Translations under genes and position numbers: made by a program
The notes under the pieces: generated by a model
What the model was told of the DNA's origin: nothing
The model's input: the letters and a program-made list of their open reading frames with translations, nothing else
Databases searched by the model: none
In this document: positions 60,691 to 64,000 of the stretch, one piece after another
How positions within the stretch are numbered: the first letter of the stretch is position 1
Layout of the letters: every line of letters starts with the position of its first letter
Origin: a virus
Virus record (IMG/VR): IMGVR_UViG_3300047274_000159
Span: 1 to 64,000 of that record
Strand: one strand, 5' to 3'
Length of the DNA stretch: 64,000 nt

Positions 60691-61347
60691 ATGATCATAG
60701 GAATATGCGGATTTATTGGCAGCGGCAAAGATACTGTCGCTGACTATCTAGTTAACTTTCACGAATTTAGACGCGAGTCATTTGCCAGCACTCTCAAAGA
60801 TGCTGTAAGCGCGGTGTTTGGATGGGACCGAACGCTGTTAGAAGGGCGAACCAAGGAAGCCCGAGAGTGGCGAGAGCAAGTGGACCCGTGGTGGGCAGAG
60901 CGTCTTGACATGCCTACACTTACTCCTCGCTGGGTCTTACAATATTGGGGCACAGAAGTATGTCGTCGAGCGTTTCACGATGATATCTGGATCGCCAGCC
61001 TGGAAAACAAACTCCGTAACTCCAAAGACCATGTCGTGATTTCAGATTGTCGTTTTCCTAACGAAATCCAAAGTATTCGAAATGCTGGGGGTAAAATTAT
61101 CTGGGTAACTAGGGGAGATCTGCCCGAATGGTATCAATATGCTCTAGCAGCTAATCAGTTAGGCAGTAATCTAGCACTCAACGAACTTAAAATGCGTAAA
61201 ATCCATGCCAGCGAAACTGCTTGGGTAGGCACTGAGTTTGATCATGTCATAGAAAACGATTCTACTATAGATGCTCTCTATACACAGGTACGATCAATAG
61301 TCAGCGGTCAGGTCGCCCTGTCTCCAAGTGATACCTTCTTTGCCTAG
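60691..61347 (+). CDS. 1: Deoxynucleoside monophosphate kinase (gp1-like)
   Basis: This enzyme phosphorylates dNMPs using ATP, supplying DNA precursors. The 218-residue product (T4 gp1: 241) has the P-loop G7-F-I-G-S-G-K-D-T15, then VLQYWGTEVCRRAFHDDIWI (lid/NMP region), and the block ISDCRFPNEIQSIRNAGGKI with VTRG, as in dNMP kinases of T4-like phages. The start is ATG 60691, with GGAGG seven bases upstream; an upstream in-frame TTG is not needed. Unlike its neighbours it has a sigma70-type promoter, consistent with early expression. Its 3' end overlaps the convergent minus-strand HNH-like gene by 54 bases. Confidence 0.88.
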   Translation: MIIGICGFIGSGKDTVADYLVNFHEFRRESFASTLKDAVSAVFGWDRTLLEGRTKEAREWREQVDPWWAERLDMPTLTPRWVLQYWGTEVCRRAFHDDIWIASLENKLRNSKDHVVISDCRFPNEIQSIRNAGGKIIWVTRGDLPEWYQYALAANQLGSNLALNELKMRKIHASETAWVGTEFDHVIENDSTIDALYTQVRSIVSGQVALSPSDTFFA

Positions 61348-61629
61348 GATCTGTGCGCAGTTACAGCATACGGTTTTGAGATTAGCAGGTCTACAGTTAT
61401 TAAGATCTCCGTCAACATGGAAAACTCTAAAGATTTCCTTGTGCGGACTTCGATAACCGCATTTATCGCAGATGCTTTTTATCTTATAGCCGTGTCTTAG
61501 CCAACGAGGGATTCCGTGATAAAGGCCGTTGGCCAAACATATTTCGCAGAGCCTACGATAGTAGGCTTTGTCGTTTTTATAATAATTAATGGCCCGGGGT
61601 CGTTGTCCGCACTTACAAAGAGGTCTCAT
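61294..61629 (-). CDS. HNH-like zinc-binding nuclease-type protein
   Basis: The protein has 111 residues. Paired metal ligands C5/C7, C28/C31, C54/C57 and C88/C91 suggest zinc binding. The segment H71-V-D-G-D-L-N-N resembles the histidine/asparagine core of HNH nucleases, with N83 as a possible third residue. The family is one I recall next to the kinase/gp18 region in cyanophage-type genomes. The start is ATG 61629, fixed by a late -10 (TAAATA) exactly five bases upstream with no Shine-Dalgarno. The C-terminal 18 codons overlap the kinase gene on the opposite strand. It may be an HNH nuclease; activity is uncertain because the motif is partial. Confidence 0.7.
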   Translation of the reverse strand: MRPLCKCGQRPRAINYYKNDKAYYRRLCEICLANGLYHGIPRWLRHGYKIKSICDKCGYRSPHKEIFRVFHVDGDLNNCRPANLKTVCCNCAQILGKEGITWRQGDLTADY

Positions 61630-61634
61630 AGAAA

Positions 61635-61641
61635 TATTTAA
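61635..61641 (-). promoter_or_regulatory. T4-type late promoter -10, five bases before the HNH-like ATG
   Basis: Minus strand TTAAATA, then TTTCT, then ATG 61629. Predicted start at the A of ATG, no Shine-Dalgarno sequence. Confidence 0.6.
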
Positions 61642-61695
61642 GCCTTTTCTGCCCCTTTTTCTTTTGGTATAACCGCCTGTTTTTGTAAACTACCG

Positions 61696-61702
61696 CTAAA
61701 TA
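61696..61702 (+). promoter_or_regulatory. T4-type late promoter -10 for tail sheath gp18
   Basis: CTAAATA with predicted start at 61708. The 26-base leader contains AGGAG about eight bases before ATG 61734. Confidence 0.6.
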
Positions 61703-61733
61703 ATATGAGCAACTATTACCAGGAGAATAAGGT

Positions 61734-64000
61734 ATGGCACTAGTATCCCCAGGCGTACAAGTTACGGTAATCGACGAGAGTTTTTATACACCAGCTGAAC
61801 CTGGTACTACTCCGCTTATCGTAATAGCTACAGCTGAAAACAAATCTAACGCAGCAGGCACTGGAACTGCTGTTGGAACAACCGCGGCAAATGCCGGCAA
61901 AGTATTTAAGGTCACAAGTCAAAGAGAACTTGTTGATACCTATGGAGTACCTTTCTTTGAAAAGACAGCAAGTTCTACTCCAATCCACGGATCAGAAAGA
62001 AACGAATATGGTCTATTAGCAGCCTACAGCTTCTTAGGTGTTAGCAATGCTGCATTTATTTTACGTGCAGACGTAAACCTAGACGAATTAGAAGCACAAG
62101 CAACTGTCCCGGGAGCAGAACCAATCGACGGAACTTGGTGGGTAGACACACAGGCAACGACCTGGGGTATCCAGGAATGGAACGGTGCTGCTGCTACAAC
62201 CACAGGCGGCCAAAAATTTGCATTTAAAACTCCTATCGTCTTAACCGACACAGATGTTGCTAAAATTGAAAGTAACGCACCAAAAGGATCTGTAGGAGCT
62301 ATCGGAGACTACGCAGTAGTACTCGAAACAGTCAAAGGCGAAGATAACTTATCTTCTTTTAGTGCTAGCAAAGAACTAGCCAGGGTTTGGTTCAAGAGTC
62401 CAGGCGGTTCATATGCCAGCGGTTCTTTAGTAGATCCAGGACAATGGGTATTAGTAGGTTCCCCAGAATGGAAAGCCAGTTGGCCCGTGCTTACTGGTAC
62501 TGGAACAGCAACATTACCAGCAGGTAGCTTCACACTAAACGGAACATCTATCACTGTATCCGGCGGAACTTCGTATGCTACGCTCGCTGGCAACATCAAC
62601 AGCTTATGTGTTAACCAAGGTATCAGTGCAAAAGTTTCTTCCGCAGGATACCTACAGATTTTTGCAGATGGTACAGATTCTGCAACATCAGATTCATCAG
62701 CGATAAGCAGAGGTATTGTAACAGTAGGTGGTACTACTGGAGCTGGAACAGTCCTTAACGCTCTAGGTATCAGCACAGGCGATTACTATCCACCTTCACT
62801 ACAACAAACTCCGCACACACAAGTTCCTACATGGAAATCAAGTGGTGCTACACCTCGCCCAACAGGCTCTGTATGGGTTAAAACCACAGAACCTAATCTA
62901 GGGGCTCGTTGGAGAATCAAGCGTTGGAACTCTGCCACTAAGACCTGGCTCGAGATTTCAGCACCAATTTATTCAAGCACTCACTCTGCACTATATTATC
63001 TAGATCGTAGTGGTGGTGGCGTTAACCTAGGTTCAAATGCATTATTTGTTCAATCTAATGCCAACGAAGAAGTGGGACAAGAAGAAACTGCTTCATTTAG
63101 AGTTTGGAAGAGAAGAGCATCAGGTGCGACAGTGATCACTTCCGCAGCAGTTACATCAAGCACATTCGCAGCAGGTAACTATACATTTACACTTGCTGAA
63201 TCACTAGCCGGAGAAGCCGATCTAAGTGCATATTCGACAATCGAAATGACCGCAGCAAACGGTAATGCCTTAGCAGGTAATACTGCTGACGCAGAAAAGA
63301 TTGCCACTGCGATCAATGCTGCTGGTTTCGTACACATTGTCGCTGAAGTTACTTCGGACAATAAAGTACAGATCACACACAAAGCAGGTGGTGATATGAG
63401 ATTTGTAGACGGTACAGGTACACCGTTGAATAACATTTTCACAGCCTATAGTACCGATACTGGTAGCGGAACTGCTAACTTCTACAGCTTAGAAGCATTA
63501 GTAAACAGCGCAGTTGGTTACAGCGCAGCAACCAAGACCAACGAGTATCTAGCTTCAAACTGGGCACCATTGGCCACCGATGAATTGAGATTTGCAGCAG
63601 GCGGCGATGCTCCGTTGGCTGAGCCAGAAGATGGACAACTATGGTATAATCCAAACTTTGGCGAAGTTGACATCATGGTACATAACGGAGAGATTTGGGT
63701 AGGCTACAAGCACAGCTCATCTCCATATACCAATACAGATGCTAACGGCCCTATCGTAGCAGCCAGCATGCCAACAAAACAAAGTGATGGTACTACTAAC
63801 CTAGTAACAGGTGATCTATGGATCAGCACAGCTGACATGGAGAACTTCCCAACTATCTACAGATTCAATACAGATGCAGGTGCAACTGTAGCCGAAAGAT
63901 GGCAGTTGGTTGATAAGACTGATCAGACCACAGAAGAAGGTATCTTATTTGCAGATGCACGTTTTGGTATCAGCGGCGCTTCCGGTAACACAGAAGGATC
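61734..64000 (+). CDS. 18: gp18 tail sheath protein, 3' end missing
   Basis: This is the contractile sheath subunit. The frame is open from ATG 61734 to the right edge (755 codons), already longer than T4 gp18 (659). The N-terminus, ALVSPGVQVTVIDESFYTPA, and the early SERNEYGLLAAYSFLGVSNA plus FILRADVNLDELE are typical T4-type sheath segments. Between about residues 250 and 600 there are beta-rich insertions (TFTLAESLAG-type and NLVTGDLWISTADM-type repeats) that suggest extra surface domains. AGGAG and a late promoter lie upstream. The insertions are the likely cause of the extra length. Confidence 0.88.
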   Translation, partial: MALVSPGVQVTVIDESFYTPAEPGTTPLIVIATAENKSNAAGTGTAVGTTAANAGKVFKVTSQRELVDTYGVPFFEKTASSTPIHGSERNEYGLLAAYSFLGVSNAAFILRADVNLDELEAQATVPGAEPIDGTWWVDTQATTWGIQEWNGAAATTTGGQKFAFKTPIVLTDTDVAKIESNAPKGSVGAIGDYAVVLETVKGEDNLSSFSASKELARVWFKSPGGSYASGSLVDPGQWVLVGSPEWKASWPVLTGTGTATLPAGSFTLNGTSITVSGGTSYATLAGNINSLCVNQGISAKVSSAGYLQIFADGTDSATSDSSAISRGIVTVGGTTGAGTVLNALGISTGDYYPPSLQQTPHTQVPTWKSSGATPRPTGSVWVKTTEPNLGARWRIKRWNSATKTWLEISAPIYSSTHSALYYLDRSGGGVNLGSNALFVQSNANEEVGQEETASFRVWKRRASGATVITSAAVTSSTFAAGNYTFTLAESLAGEADLSAYSTIEMTAANGNALAGNTADAEKIATAINAAGFVHIVAEVTSDNKVQITHKAGGDMRFVDGTGTPLNNIFTAYSTDTGSGTANFYSLEALVNSAVGYSAATKTNEYLASNWAPLATDELRFAAGGDAPLAEPEDGQLWYNPNFGEVDIMVHNGEIWVGYKHSSSPYTNTDANGPIVAASMPTKQSDGTTNLVTGDLWISTADMENFPTIYRFNTDAGATVAERWQLVDKTDQTTEEGILFADARFGISGASGNTEG

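Noticed and set aside
1-64000. CRISPR arrays, insertion sequences, integrase or attachment sites
   Set aside because: No regularly spaced direct repeats outside coding modules, no transposase or integrase motifs, and no tRNA-associated repeats were seen.

Overview
The window is a contiguous piece of a T4-like (Straboviridae-related) contractile-tailed dsDNA phage genome. Many genes can be named from T4 counterparts: gp13, gp14, gp15, gp18 (cut by the right edge), gp20, gp21, gp22, gp23, gp26, gp46, gp47, gp48, gp53, gp55 and a gp1-type nucleotide kinase. The relaxed, partly inverted gene order, the very large repeat-rich virion proteins and several small conserved ORFs resemble marine T4-like phages (cyanophage/pelagiphage type). 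No photosynthesis gene and no tRNA is visible, so the host cannot be named. All identifications were made by reading the sequence; no database was searched.

Layout. 1-2886 (minus strand): a baseplate operon (gp48, gp53, and a large virion protein running off the left edge). 2922-7285 (plus): a regulatory and recombination block with the late sigma factor gp55, the gp47/gp46 nuclease pair, a small basic protein and a GIY-YIG nuclease; two of these genes have sigma70-like promoters. 7286-7758: a 470-base gene-free stretch with many nested hairpins, ending in an intrinsic terminator, which I call a candidate structured RNA. 7759-10262: two proteins that look like internal head proteins. 10259-11337 (minus): gp26 and an overlapping small ORF. 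11406-21249 (plus): a tape-measure-like protein with a GH19 muralytic domain, portal, small core proteins, protease, scaffold and major capsid protein. 21321-49575: a long plus-strand array of accessory virion proteins (fibre-like proteins, small beta-rich proteins, two giant paralogues, three cysteine-rich paralogues), interrupted by a glycosyltransferase-carbamoyltransferase cassette at 45644-48405. 49586-56296: a third giant virion protein. 56265-59852 (minus): two small proteins, gp15 and gp14. 59886-61347 (plus): gp13 and the dNMP kinase, overlapped by a minus-strand HNH-like ORF. 61734 to the right edge: tail sheath gp18.

How it works together. gp55 is the late sigma factor, and T4-late-type -10 elements (TAAATA with a variable 5' side) stand in front of almost every structural transcription unit on both strands. 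Four of them sit exactly five bases from an ATG that has no Shine-Dalgarno sequence, which predicts leaderless late mRNAs. The head module contains the protease gp21 and probable substrates (gp22, gp23, and two proteins with a T4-like N-terminal capsid-targeting peptide). The tail and fibre modules carry chitin-binding-like modules, Asp-box repeats, beta-helix-like segments and a cell-wall hydrolase, consistent with recognition of and entry through a polysaccharide-coated envelope.
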